From NCBI RefSeq assembly GCF_003363265.1, contig NZ_QRBF01000012.1, positions 1 through 55,312 of the forward strand: DNA of 55,312 nucleotides, read 5' to 3'. The notes under the pieces were generated by a model. It saw only the letters and a program-made list of their open reading frames with translations, was not told the origin of the DNA and searched no databases. Position 1 is the stretch's first letter, and the number at the start of each line of letters is the position of its first letter. The DNA comes from Dyella psychrodurans. GTDB taxonomy: Bacteria; Pseudomonadota; Gammaproteobacteria; Xanthomonadales; Rhodanobacteraceae. Both the position numbers and the translations under genes were made by a program. Shown in pieces: positions 7,805 to 16,002 of this stretch.

Positions 7805-8527
7805 CTAGTGATGCCCGATATACAGCACGCTCTGTTCGGTAATGCCGCACTGCTGAAAAAGTTCAGGCCCGAACTTCGCCGCATCGAGGCTTTCCACCTG
7901 AAAACCGCCGGCCTGAAGCCGCTGCAGGAAGTCGCTGCGCTCATACATCCGTATGTGATCGTCCTGGCCGAAGCGCCGCCAGCGCTCATCGACGTCCGTC
8001 ACGCTGGGATCTTCATCGGTCTTCTGCAAGCCGAGCAAGATCGGCACCATGAGAATCGCGACGCCGTTGGGCGCCAGCACACGCTTCAGTTCGCGGATCG
8101 CCTTGGCGTCATCGGGCACATGCTCCAGCACGTGCGAGCACATGACGAAGTCGAAACTGCCCGTGGCGTAACACTTCATATCGGTGATATCGACCTTGTC
8201 ATCGGCCAGGGGCGACATCAAGTCCGCGGATCGATATTGTGCTCCCGGCAAGCCTTTCAGAAACCGCGAGAGCATGGGCGCGGGGGCGATATCCAGTATC
8301 CGGAACGGCTGTCCCTGACGCTGCTGCACATAGGCCTTCAGGAACAAGGCATAAAGGCGATCGCGGTCCGACGCCTGGCAAATCGGGCAGTTGTATTGAC
8401 CCAGGTTGAGCGTTTCGAACTGATCCAGCGAGTAAGGCACGCGCAGTCGATGAAGGATCTCGAAATAGTTGTTCGGAAGCGGCAGGAAATTGGGAAAGCT
8501 ATTCGAACAAACCGGACAGAATTTCAT
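7805..8527 (-). CDS. SAM-dependent methyltransferase with N-terminal zinc-ribbon-like Cys pairs
   Basis: 240 residues. Two CPxC knuckles, CPVC at 4-7 and CPIC near 47-50, suggest a zinc site before the catalytic domain. The class I methyltransferase core follows: ILDIAPAPMLSRFL (motif I, near 76-89), VDITDMKCYATGSFDFVMCSHVLEHVPDD (motifs II-III) and LKRVLAPNGVAILMVPI. The HVLEHV signature is typical of methyltransferase family 11. The start at 8527 has AAAGG upstream. The substrate is unknown. Confidence 0.85.
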   Translation of the reverse strand: MKFCPVCSNSFPNFLPLPNNYFEILHRLRVPYSLDQFETLNLGQYNCPICQASDRDRLYALFLKAYVQQRQGQPFRILDIAPAPMLSRFLKGLPGAQYRSADLMSPLADDKVDITDMKCYATGSFDFVMCSHVLEHVPDDAKAIRELKRVLAPNGVAILMVPILLGLQKTDEDPSVTDVDERWRRFGQDDHIRMYERSDFLQRLQAGGFQVESLDAAKFGPELFQQCGITEQSVLYIGHH

Positions 8528-8768
8528 GCATCGACCTTTTTCATTGCGCTACCTCGACTGATTCGGCCAGCCGGAAAATAACTTGACCCGACGAGCGGAC
8601 AAGGAACACCCAACGCAGCCATCATAAACCCTATCAACATCGGGCCACGGGCCAAATTTCCGGGGTCTGGTTGATCCAGCTTCTTCATGGGAAGCTGTCC
8701 CCAATTTTCGCCTTGAGGAACTCCCATGCGCACTCAACGCCTTATCGCGCCCCGCGTGCCGTAAGCAC

Positions 8769-8984
8769 ATGAAGCCAGAAGATCTGCAGCGGCTGGTCAC
8801 CGTCACTATGCCGTACGGCAAATACCAGGGCCGGCTGATTGCCGACCTGCCCGGCGCATACCTCGCGTGGTTTGCCCGCAAAGGTTTCCCGCCCGGTGAT
8901 CTGGGCAACTTGCTGGCATTGATGCTAGAGCTCGATCACAACGGGCTGCGGTCCCTGCTCGATCCGCTGCGAAAGCGTCGATAG
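8769..8984 (+). CDS. DUF3820-type small protein
   Basis: 71 residues. MPYGKYQGRLIADLPGAYLAWFARKGFPPGDLG is the family signature (gk-y-g-p-i--ip--YL-W) of DUF3820, listed in Pfam as putative quorum-sensing-regulated virulence factor; the molecular role is not established. The gene lacks a good ribosome-binding site of its own. A 12-codon ORF with a GAGGA site (8726-8764) ends 4 nt before its ATG, so translation may be coupled to that tiny ORF. Single gene flanked by opposite-strand genes. Confidence 0.75.
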   Translation: MKPEDLQRLVTVTMPYGKYQGRLIADLPGAYLAWFARKGFPPGDLGNLLALMLELDHNGLRSLLDPLRKRR

Positions 8985-9040
8985 AAGCAGTCGAATCAAC
9001 TGACCGCTTCAGCCTTGCTTACGCGGGGACTTATCTTCCT

Positions 9041-9619
9041 TCAACGCAACAGCTTGTCAGCCATCCGGATATGCCGGGTTTTGCCAAGCAAGCTGTGAAT
9101 CAGCACCACTTCATGCGCCGGCCACACCACGGGTTCGATCCGCTGCAACGGCACCGCCGGCTTGTTGTAGGCCAGGGTCATATGCGGGGTGAAGGAACCC
9201 TTGGTGTGTTGACCCAATGCGGCAGCATGTAAATAGGTAGCAAGCTGCTTATGGAGCGCATGCAATGCTTCATTACCGCCACTGGCGGTGAGGATGAAGT
9301 CGCCTTGCGCGTTGTGGTGGTTGAAACTGCCGATCTGGTCGAAGCGGATCGTGAAAGGTTCGGATGTGAGATGGGAAAGCGCTTCGGCAGCCTGAGTCGC
9401 AAGTCCGGGTGGAAGTTCGGTGTAATCGCCAAGATGAAAGAGCGTGACGTGAAGTCGACTGGCTTCTACCGGCTTGCCATCCATACGACGAGCTACGAGA
9501 TGCTTGGCGGCAAAGGTTTCGAAGCGAGCCGCGTAGTTCGGATCGGGAAAGATCGCGAGGAACAGGCGGTCGGTGGGAATAGCGAGGTCGAAGCCTGGCA
9601 GGGATCCTTGGGGAAGCAT
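9041..9619 (-). CDS. thpR: RNA 2',3'-cyclic phosphodiesterase (2'-5' RNA ligase family)
   Basis: 192 residues if started at the ATG at 9619, which has AAAGGAA at proper distance; an upstream in-frame GTG adds seven residues. The two catalytic HxTL motifs of the 2H phosphoesterase superfamily are present (HVTLFHLG near residue 57 and HMTLAY near 145). ThpR-type enzymes hydrolyse RNA 2',3'-cyclic phosphates and can join tRNA halves in vitro. Cytoplasmic. The length fits the family. Confidence 0.85.
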   Translation of the reverse strand: MLPQGSLPGFDLAIPTDRLFLAIFPDPNYAARFETFAAKHLVARRMDGKPVEASRLHVTLFHLGDYTELPPGLATQAAEALSHLTSEPFTIRFDQIGSFNHHNAQGDFILTASGGNEALHALHKQLATYLHAAALGQHTKGSFTPHMTLAYNKPAVPLQRIEPVVWPAHEVVLIHSLLGKTRHIRMADKLLR

Positions 9620-9732
9620 GCGGGTGTTCCTTTGATGCACTTAGGTAGCGGAAACGCAGTCAGATTCATTCCCTAGCCGGCGAACCGCCACGATGCGTGG
9701 ATCTGACTTTTTTAAAGACCCGCTCCTTCTAT

Positions 9733-10326
9733 TTATTCGCCGATGGCCTGCAACAACTGCTGACGCGCGTCCTTCAGTATCTCATCGGCAAGGCTAGCAT
9801 CGGCTTCGGCGACAGCGCGCGAAAGCACCAGCGCCCCCACCATCTGACTGAAAAGCGCGACGGCTTTTTTTCTTTTCTCCTGCTGGTTCTCGCCATCGAT
9901 CACATTCGCCAGCTGATCGAAATTCCACGTCAATCCGTGTGCATAGGATTGACGCGCTTCCTTGCCGAGTCGCCGAACGTCGCCCGCATACGCGGTCAAC
10001 GGACATCCTTTCTCGATATCGGCCAGGTGCTCGGGAGACAGGTACCACTCGACATGTCGCTTCATCGGGTCCGCCGCATCCGCCTTCGACGCCTGGATAC
10101 CGGCGATGAGATCGGCCGCGCCATCCTCCATCGCCTTCTCCATCACCGCGGCGACCAGGGCGTCCTTTGATTTGAAGTGGTTGTAGAAGCCGCCCTGGGT
10201 GAAGCCGGCGGCCTTGGTCAGCTCGGCCAGCCCCACCGCAGCCACCCCGCGCTCGCGGAAGAGCTTTTCTGCCGCGTCGACAATAGCCCTTTTATTTTCA
10301 ATGGCTTGCTGTTTCGAAACACCCAT
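9733..10326 (-). CDS. TetR-family regulator of the divergent SDR operon
   Basis: 197 residues. Helix-turn-helix at about 14-60 (IVDAAEKLFRERGVAAVGLAELTKAAGFTQGGFYNHFKSKDAL). The C-terminal domain contains GCPLTAYAGDV, seen in LmrA/YxaF-like TetR repressors. It is divergent from the NTF2-like and SDR genes (10496 and 10919) and separated from them by two GATC-centred palindromes, one of them a 26-bp perfect palindrome. It most likely represses that operon and itself, released by a reactive small molecule. Confidence 0.9.
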   Translation of the reverse strand: MGVSKQQAIENKRAIVDAAEKLFRERGVAAVGLAELTKAAGFTQGGFYNHFKSKDALVAAVMEKAMEDGAADLIAGIQASKADAADPMKRHVEWYLSPEHLADIEKGCPLTAYAGDVRRLGKEARQSYAHGLTWNFDQLANVIDGENQQEKRKKAVALFSQMVGALVLSRAVAEADASLADEILKDARQQLLQAIGE

Positions 10327-10372
10327 GTTCCTGCTCCTGCTCTACGGCCAGATTGCGGTCTGCCCCAAAAGA

Positions 10373-10448
10373 CAATGGCGATCACCATTGACATAGCTTC
10401 GGGACGGTGCCATTCTAGCACCATGACGATGGTGATCACCATCGTCAT
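10373..10448. promoter_or_regulatory. Two GATC-centred operators and a sigma-70 promoter
   Basis: Site 1 at 10373-10390 is CAATGG-C-GATC-A-CCATTG, an almost perfect dyad. Site 2 at 10423-10448 is a perfect 26-bp palindrome with core GATGGTGATCACCATC. Between them lies a -35 TTGACA (10388-10393) followed after 17 bp by a weak -10 (CATTCT, 10411-10416), firing toward the SDR operon. Site 1 overlaps the -35 and site 2 covers the start region, so both could occlude polymerase. The binder is probably the TetR protein at 9733. Confidence 0.75.
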
Positions 10449-10495
10449 CAGAATTCAGCGCCAACCAGCCATCCGCCATCGAAGAGGAAACGACC

Positions 10496-10897
10496 ATGTC
10501 AAAGACTTCGCCCGAACAGAACAAGGCACTTGTCCTCGAGGCATTCGACACGCTGTTCAACCAGCGTGACTACGAAGCCGCCGAGCGTTTTTGGTCCGAC
10601 AAGTACATCCAGCACAGCGCGCACATCGAGCCGGGCCGCGACGGCCTGTTCAATCTGATTCGCAGCATCCCCAACACCTTGCGCTACGAGCACGGGCTGA
10701 TCATGGCCGAAGGCGACTACGTCATCGTGCACGGCCGCTTCTCCGGCAACGGCCGCCCCGCGGCGTGGGTTGCGGCGGATGTCGTGCGCGTCGAAAACGG
10801 CAAGCTCGCCGAGCACTGGGACGTGCTGCAAGACGAAGCCACCCAAACCGAATCGAAGAGCGGATTGCCCATGTTCGGCAACCGCTTCCCTGCTTGA
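10496..10897 (+). CDS. NTF2-like (SnoaL-type) protein
   Basis: 133 residues with the NTF2-like pattern: N-terminal helix ALVLEAFDTLFNQRDYEAAERFW, a YIQHSAHIEPGRDGLFNLI segment and a terminal ENGKLAEHWDVLQDE strand. Members are small cone-shaped proteins acting as ester cyclases, isomerases or unspecific binders; the reaction here is unknown. It is first gene of a two-gene operon with the SDR at 10919 (21-nt gap), behind the operator-controlled promoter at 10388. Confidence 0.8.
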   Translation: MSKTSPEQNKALVLEAFDTLFNQRDYEAAERFWSDKYIQHSAHIEPGRDGLFNLIRSIPNTLRYEHGLIMAEGDYVIVHGRFSGNGRPAAWVAADVVRVENGKLAEHWDVLQDEATQTESKSGLPMFGNRFPA

Positions 10898-10918
10898 ACT
10901 CACTTTAGGAGAACTCCC

Positions 10919-11677
10919 ATGAAACTCACTGGCAACACCATCTTCATCACCGGCGGCGGCTCAGGCATCGGTCGCGGGCTCGCCGAAGCGCTGCACAAAC
11001 GGGGCAACAAGGTCATCATTGCCGGCCGGCGTCGCAGTCATCTCAACGCAGTGATCGCCGCCAATCCCGGCATGGAAGCGGTGGAGCTGGACATCACCGA
11101 TCCGGCCAGCATCGATCGCGTGGCGACCCAGTTGATCGCCGATCATCCCGAACTCAATGTACTCATCAACAATGCCGGCATCATGTATCCCGACACCCTT
11201 GCCGGAAAGATCGACGACGCATTGTTGACCTCAACCATGTCGACGAACGTCCTGGGCCCCATTCGCATGACCTCGGCGCTGATCGAGCATCTGAAGAGCA
11301 AGAAAAACGCCGTCGTGGCTTACACAAGTTCCGTGCTTGCCTTCGTGCCGATGGCCGTCACCGGCATCTATTCGGCGACCAAGGCGGCGATCCACTCCTA
11401 CGTGCTGTCGCAACGCTTCATGCTGCGCAATACCGGCGTTCGCGTGCTTGAGATCGCGCCGCCGTGGGTGCGCACCGAACTCATGAACAGCCAGGAAGCG
11501 GAGCAAGCCATGCCGCTCGATCAGTTCATCGCCGAAACGATGGCGATTCTTGGCACGGATGCGAACGAAATCGTGGTCGATGCGGCCAAGGAGTTCCGTG
11601 GCAATGTGGGCCCGAACGAACACGCCCTCGTCAACGGGTTCAACGAACAGGCGCTTGCGCTCTTTGGTGGTGCTTGA
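10919..11677 (+). CDS. Short-chain dehydrogenase/reductase (DltE-like)
   Basis: 252 residues. NAD(P)-binding TGGGSGIGRGLA at 11-22, NNAG near 82-85, catalytic Ser in SSVLAF near 137 and the YSATK motif near 150-154 are all intact, so it should be an active oxidoreductase. The RxELMNSQEAEQAMPLDQFI segment recalls DltE-type SDRs; DltE itself is only loosely tied to lipoteichoic acid in other bacteria. An AGGAG site precedes the ATG. It is followed by a terminator at 11696. Confidence 0.9.
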   Translation: MKLTGNTIFITGGGSGIGRGLAEALHKRGNKVIIAGRRRSHLNAVIAANPGMEAVELDITDPASIDRVATQLIADHPELNVLINNAGIMYPDTLAGKIDDALLTSTMSTNVLGPIRMTSALIEHLKSKKNAVVAYTSSVLAFVPMAVTGIYSATKAAIHSYVLSQRFMLRNTGVRVLEIAPPWVRTELMNSQEAEQAMPLDQFIAETMAILGTDANEIVVDAAKEFRGNVGPNEHALVNGFNEQALALFGGA

Positions 11678-11695
11678 GTCGCTGCTTGGGAGAAG

Positions 11696-11745
11696 GGGCG
11701 GAGTGCGCTTATAACTACTAAACGAGCACCCCGCCCGCTTTTTCT
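11696..11745 (+). terminator. Rho-independent terminator of the SDR operon
   Basis: GGGCGGAGTGC (11696-11706) pairs with GCACCCCGCCC (11726-11736) with one mismatch, and a T-run follows at 11739-11743. It lies 19 bp after the SDR stop codon. Confidence 0.8.
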
Positions 11746-11949
11746 TCTTCTGCCTTATTGCGAGAGCTTGTGCATCGCAGCTCGACAAGCCCGTCCAAAC
11801 GCGACATATAACGAAAGCCCGCCAACACTTGGGCAGGGGTTGTCCAGCAAGTCCGATATCGAATGATCCCGGCAGCGACGCACTGCCAGGGCAATGTTTG
11901 TTGGTGTGAGCAGCACGCTGATTATTTCCACTTACCGGAGAACATCGAC

Positions 11950-13017
11950 ATGCTCACAAGACAAAAGAAGATGCTTGAACGTTCGATTCTTGCCGTCGTG
12001 GTATGCGCAGCCTGGATGGCTGCGGGTTTGCCGTCCGTTGCGCAGGCGGCCACCGCACCGGGCTATTTGTTGTTCAGCCCCTACAAAGACATCACCGTCG
12101 ACATGAACTGGAGCACGGACACGCTGCAGACGGCCGCTTCCGGCACCTCGTTGCCTCTCGTCGGCGCAGGAAGTTTTTACGCCACGCAAGAACCGCAGCT
12201 AGGCGCCGTGACTCTGTCCTTTGCCACCGGCACCTGCGGAAGTGAGAGTTGGGCGGGCCTTGCCGGACCGGCATTCGCATCCGCCAATATCGGTGCGCTC
12301 TCCAGTGCCGGCTTGAATTACGTCATCTCCACGGGTGGCGCGGGGGGTGTATTCACATGCGCCACACCCGGCGCTTTCGCCAGCTTCATTGCAAGCTATT
12401 ACACGCCGCAAATGGTCGGCGTGGATTTCGACATCGAGGCCGGCCAGACGCAGGCCGAGATTCAGCAGCTGGTAGCGGACGTCGCCGCCGTGCAGACACA
12501 ATATCCCAACCTGCGCTTCTCGTTCACACTTGCCACGCTTGCCGCGTCGAACGGCAGCTATGCGGGCGTCAACGCGCTCGGCCAGGAAGTAGTGCAAGCC
12601 ATCCAAGCGTCCAATCCGGCGATTACCAACTACACCATCAACCTCATGGCGATGGACTATGGCAAAGCGTCGTCCGCCAGTTGCGTGGTGGTGAGCGGAG
12701 CATGCGAGATGGGGCAGTCGGCCATTCAAGCCGTGCTGAACCTGGAACACACCTACGGCATTTCTGCGGCGCACATCGAAGTCACCCCCATGATCGGCCA
12801 GAACAACACATCCGGCGAAATCACCACGGTGAGCGATGTCGACACCATCACCAGTTACGCCATAACCAACGGATTGGCAGGGTTGCACTATTGGTCGCTT
12901 GATCGCGACACACCCTGCTCCGGTAAAAAAGGTTCCGTATCCACGTCGTGCAATTCGGTGAGCGGCAGCACGCCGTTGGAATACACCAACGAGTTCTTGA
13001 AGGATCTCGGGCGTTAA
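11950..13017 (+). CDS. Secreted glycoside hydrolase family 18 (chitinase-like) protein
   Basis: 355 residues from the ATG at 11950 (GGAG eleven bases upstream). The signal peptide ends near AQA-ATAPG (residue 34). The GH18 active-site motif is GVDFDIE at 157-163, where Glu163 would be the acid/base residue; the SxGG-type motif appears as STGGAGG near 127-133. There is no separate chitin-binding module. The enzyme should cleave chitin-like beta-1,4-GlcNAc chains outside the cell. The gene stands alone and ends at a bidirectional terminator. Confidence 0.85.
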   Translation: MLTRQKKMLERSILAVVVCAAWMAAGLPSVAQAATAPGYLLFSPYKDITVDMNWSTDTLQTAASGTSLPLVGAGSFYATQEPQLGAVTLSFATGTCGSESWAGLAGPAFASANIGALSSAGLNYVISTGGAGGVFTCATPGAFASFIASYYTPQMVGVDFDIEAGQTQAEIQQLVADVAAVQTQYPNLRFSFTLATLAASNGSYAGVNALGQEVVQAIQASNPAITNYTINLMAMDYGKASSASCVVVSGACEMGQSAIQAVLNLEHTYGISAAHIEVTPMIGQNNTSGEITTVSDVDTITSYAITNGLAGLHYWSLDRDTPCSGKKGSVSTSCNSVSGSTPLEYTNEFLKDLGR

Positions 13018-13042
13018 CGTCAAGTGCGGAACAAAACCGGGC

Positions 13043-13072
13043 GGCAGTAGTTAATCCAACTTAACTACTGCC
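13043..13072. terminator. Bidirectional terminator hairpin
   Basis: GGCAGTAGTTAA (13043-13054) and its exact complement TTAACTACTGCC (13061-13072) give a perfect 12-bp stem with a 6-nt loop. It lies between the converging ends of the chitinase gene and the lipoprotein gene. No long T-run follows, so efficiency is uncertain. The same AGTTAA..TTAACT style of stem recurs after other genes here. Confidence 0.6.
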
Positions 13073-13190
13073 GTCACCTTTATCTGACATTTTTAACGTG
13101 CTTCTGGCTTGCACGTTCCCTGAAAGCTCAAGCCGCCATCCATGCTGCCCGAGCCGTCATGCAACGCGTCTGTCTGCATTTTCACCGACT

Positions 13191-14177
13191 CTATTCATTA
13201 GCCTTCATGTTGACCGTATGCATCGGTCGGCATGCGTCGCCATCACAGCCGATGTAGATCCCGTGATCCCCGCAAGGCGCGGTGAAGCCCGAATTGCCGT
13301 CGCTCTGAACAATGCCACATCCCATTTGGTTGGCGACATCCTGAGCCTTCGAGGTCATGGCCGTATCCACCGAACCGGCTTGCGGTGTTGCCGAAGCCAT
13401 GGGGGACGAAGGCACCACTGCCGCAGGGGAAGCGGTGGGCATTGGCGCGGGCGTCGTTTGAGATGAGACGCTGGATGCCGCTACGGCGGGTGCCTGAGAC
13501 GCAGCAGTCGTTGCAATCGTGCCGTTGCCGTAGTCACTCAGGTGGTCCTTCACAGCCAGTTCCACGGCAGCCGCCAATGCACCCTCGTCGCCCTGTTTCT
13601 GCATCGGAGCAACGGTGCGGGTAAAGATGCGCTCGCCGTCGATATCGGTATCGAGATAAACGATGAAGATGGGCGCGTTGTTCGGATTTTCGTCGTGGGT
13701 GAAATAGGCGCGCTCATACTCGTCCGCGCCGCTCACGCTATCGAATGTGTTCTGATTGATGACCTGCGTCTGCGGCGACGAACTGTGATTGGCCACTGCG
13801 TTGGCGGCCAAGCCGCCGAGTATGCCGCCAATACCTGCAAAGACCGCTTGCGAACGAAAATGCGCCTTCGCATTCATATAGATCACGAAGTGATAGACCG
13901 TGACCTTGTGATCGGCGCCAAATTTATGGAACGCCTCGTACTGCAGCACGTCCACCGGCGACGGTGATATATGTTCATCACCATTGCGAATGATGCCGTA
14001 CTCCTTGCTGGTAATCAGCAAGCTGAACAACTTCTTTTCCTTTTCGTCGGCGGGGCGTACATCGCTCACCGGCAACGAAGCCGCAGACTTGGCCGCGTCG
14101 GGCGGCAGATTCACCTTCGCGATAGGCGCACAGCCTGCGCACGCCAGCGCCAAAAGACCCACAATCGAGCGTTTCAT
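13191..14177 (-). CDS. Probable lipoprotein of unknown function
   Basis: 328 residues from the ATG at 14177, preceded by AGGGGAA. The N terminus is a lipoprotein-like signal (LLALACAGC, Cys at about 17). A conserved-looking domain with LITSKEYGIIRNGDEHISPS lies near 55-75, followed by a short glycine/alanine-rich hydrophobic patch (AGIGGILGGLAANAVANH). A Pro/Ala/Ser-rich linker near 235-280 leads to a small C-terminal domain with four cysteines. I do not recognise the family. Confidence 0.65.
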   Translation of the reverse strand: MKRSIVGLLALACAGCAPIAKVNLPPDAAKSAASLPVSDVRPADEKEKKLFSLLITSKEYGIIRNGDEHISPSPVDVLQYEAFHKFGADHKVTVYHFVIYMNAKAHFRSQAVFAGIGGILGGLAANAVANHSSSPQTQVINQNTFDSVSGADEYERAYFTHDENPNNAPIFIVYLDTDIDGERIFTRTVAPMQKQGDEGALAAAVELAVKDHLSDYGNGTIATTAASQAPAVAASSVSSQTTPAPMPTASPAAVVPSSPMASATPQAGSVDTAMTSKAQDVANQMGCGIVQSDGNSGFTAPCGDHGIYIGCDGDACRPMHTVNMKANE

Positions 14178-14258
14178 ATTTTTCCCCTGTTTGTGCAATG
14201 CCATTACCAAGTTACGAGCACTCCGCCCAGACAAAGGCGCTGGAGTTGGTTCAACTCA

Positions 14259-14930
14259 TTAAAGTACCTCCAGCCCGCTTTCGCCTGTCGCAAGATCGAC
14301 GTCTTGAACACATGCTTCGGCCAAAACGGACTCGTAAAAGTCGAAGCGGCTCTTGTCTCGTATCGCGATCCAACCGATGACGTAGGTGATGAATATAAAA
14401 AGAAGAAGCACACCACCCACGAAGTGAACTTGAGCCAAGGCGCGCCAGTCGCCTAATTGCCAGTCTTTGAATTGCAGATAGAGAACAATCAAAACAGGTA
14501 GAACGCCGAAGCGCTCCAAGCCCCCTATTAACAACCCGTGGCGGTAAAGGAATGCGGCCTTTCGGTCGCGAATGAAGCGCAAATGCTGCGACATTTCTTG
14601 ATGCGGGTGCTGGCGCAACCAACGCACCAGGGTTTGATACTGATCGAAGTGGCGGTCGATTCTTTCAGCCGTAAGCTTGTGCTGCTGCCGAACGTCTTTC
14701 CATTGGCTGCGAATCGCAAAGTAACACCAGAACAGAAAGCCGATAACTTCAATAACAAGACCGGCCAATGCGATATATGCACCCAAGGAATGACCGAGCA
14801 TCACTGCTCCACCGAGCAAGGTAGCGCCCAAAGCCCATCGCTCTGCTGGATTCGTGGAATCCTCTTCGTCGAGGATGTATTCCTTACAACGCGCTTCAAG
14901 CTGCGCGAAGGTCAGCGGTTCCGTTTCCAT
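14259..14930 (-). CDS. Integral membrane protein of unknown function
   Basis: 223 residues. Four hydrophobic segments: two near 33-70 and two near 140-190, separated by a long polar, His/Gln-rich cytoplasmic or periplasmic segment (DRHFDQYQTLVRWLRQHPHQEM). The N and C termini are acidic. No signature I recognise. A short hairpin (14243-14257) at the stop codon may terminate transcription. It precedes the lipoprotein gene at 13191 in the same direction, but a gap of about 80 bp leaves the operon question open. Confidence 0.6.
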   Translation of the reverse strand: METEPLTFAQLEARCKEYILDEEDSTNPAERWALGATLLGGAVMLGHSLGAYIALAGLVIEVIGFLFWCYFAIRSQWKDVRQQHKLTAERIDRHFDQYQTLVRWLRQHPHQEMSQHLRFIRDRKAAFLYRHGLLIGGLERFGVLPVLIVLYLQFKDWQLGDWRALAQVHFVGGVLLLFIFITYVIGWIAIRDKSRFDFYESVLAEACVQDVDLATGESGLEVL

Positions 14931-14993
14931 GAGCCATCCCCTTTAGGCTCTTAAGTCCCGCGCCAAGCTTGCCAGAGTGCCGAATCCGAAGCC

Positions 14994-15076
14994 AAGCCCT
15001 TTCGCATGGGCTGCGTAGGCATTTACCAACGCGCTGAATCACTCGGCTCCGACAGATCACGGCACGCGCTTCGTGC
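14994..15076 (+). repeat. 83-bp direct repeat, copy 1
   Basis: Roughly 88 percent identical by eye to 17182-17264. Shared words include CCCTTTCGCATGG, GCGTAGGCATTTACCAACGC and CCGACAGAT. The two copies bracket the alpha/beta-hydrolase and alcohol dehydrogenase genes. Confidence 0.75.
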
Positions 15077-15121
15077 AAAGGTGGGGAGAAAACAAAAAGC
15101 ATCGTCGGCAAAAGGAAAACC

Positions 15122-15952
15122 ATGACTCCCGCTTCCCAATACCTCACCTGCGAGGGCCGCGAAATCCACTACATGGAGTGGGGCTCGCAGCACACTGAAA
15201 CGGTCATCGCCTGGCATGGCCTGACCCGCAACGGCCGCGACATGGATTACATCGCCCGGCACCTGGCGCAGCGCCGTCGGGTGATCTGCCCCGACACGCT
15301 TGGCCGAGGCCTCAGCCAGTGGAGCCCTATTCCGGAAGTCGAATACAGTCTGGCGTTCTACGAAAAGCTCGCTGTTGCGCTGGTCAACGGCGTGGGTGCG
15401 AAGGATGTCTTGTGGCTAGGCACCTCGATGGGTGGCGCCATCGGCATGATGGCTACGGTGGGTGGGTTGAAGGGCCGCATCCGCAAACTGGTGCTGAACG
15501 ACTTCGGCCCGGTTACGAACCCTGTGGCGATCGCACGCATCAAGGCCTACGGTACACAGCTGCCGGTGTTCCGCACCATGACCCAGTTGGAGCAGTTCTT
15601 CCGCGAGGCTTATGAGCCGTTCGGCTGGATCTCCGACGAGCAGTGGCGCTTGATCGCCGAAACGTCCATGCGCCGCCTGCCCGACGGCCGGGTTACGCCG
15701 CACTACGATCCAAAGATCATGTACCAGATCGTCCACAGGCCGCGCGATCGGGATCTTCGGGATACATGGAACCGCATCGATATTCCGGTGCTGTGCCTGC
15801 GTGGCGAACACTCCGACTTGCTGCTGGCCGAAGCCGCCGAGCAAATGAAGGATCGTGCCCAGGTCGTCACCATTCCAGGCTGCGGACACGCCCCCGCGCT
15901 CAACACACCCGAACAATACGCGCTGATCGAAAACTTCTTCGACCACGCATGA
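15122..15952 (+). CDS. Alpha/beta hydrolase
   Basis: 276 residues. The nucleophile elbow is GTSMGG (Ser near residue 102), with the oxyanion-side HGLTRNGRD near 34-42 and the catalytic His in GCGHAPAL near 259. The acid is probably the Asp of GEHSDLLL near 228. No signal peptide. Family members hydrolyse esters, lactones or C-C bonds. It is followed 50 bp later by an iron alcohol dehydrogenase in the same direction, so the two may act in one small catabolic route. AAAAGGA precedes the ATG. Confidence 0.85.
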   Translation: MTPASQYLTCEGREIHYMEWGSQHTETVIAWHGLTRNGRDMDYIARHLAQRRRVICPDTLGRGLSQWSPIPEVEYSLAFYEKLAVALVNGVGAKDVLWLGTSMGGAIGMMATVGGLKGRIRKLVLNDFGPVTNPVAIARIKAYGTQLPVFRTMTQLEQFFREAYEPFGWISDEQWRLIAETSMRRLPDGRVTPHYDPKIMYQIVHRPRDRDLRDTWNRIDIPVLCLRGEHSDLLLAEAAEQMKDRAQVVTIPGCGHAPALNTPEQYALIENFFDHA

Positions 15953-16002
15953 CCCATGCCTTCGGCATGCTCTCCATGCCAGCCTGAAAAAGGATATTTC
16001 TC

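Noticed and set aside
6688-7842. 384-codon plus-strand frame opposite the sulfotransferase gene
   Set aside because: Antisense to a gene with intact PAPS motifs; the product is Arg/His/Gln-rich with no domain and no ribosome-binding site.
12199-13023. 274-codon minus-strand frame opposite the chitinase gene
   Set aside because: The plus strand holds a signal peptide and a GH18 active-site motif; the antisense frame has no recognisable feature.
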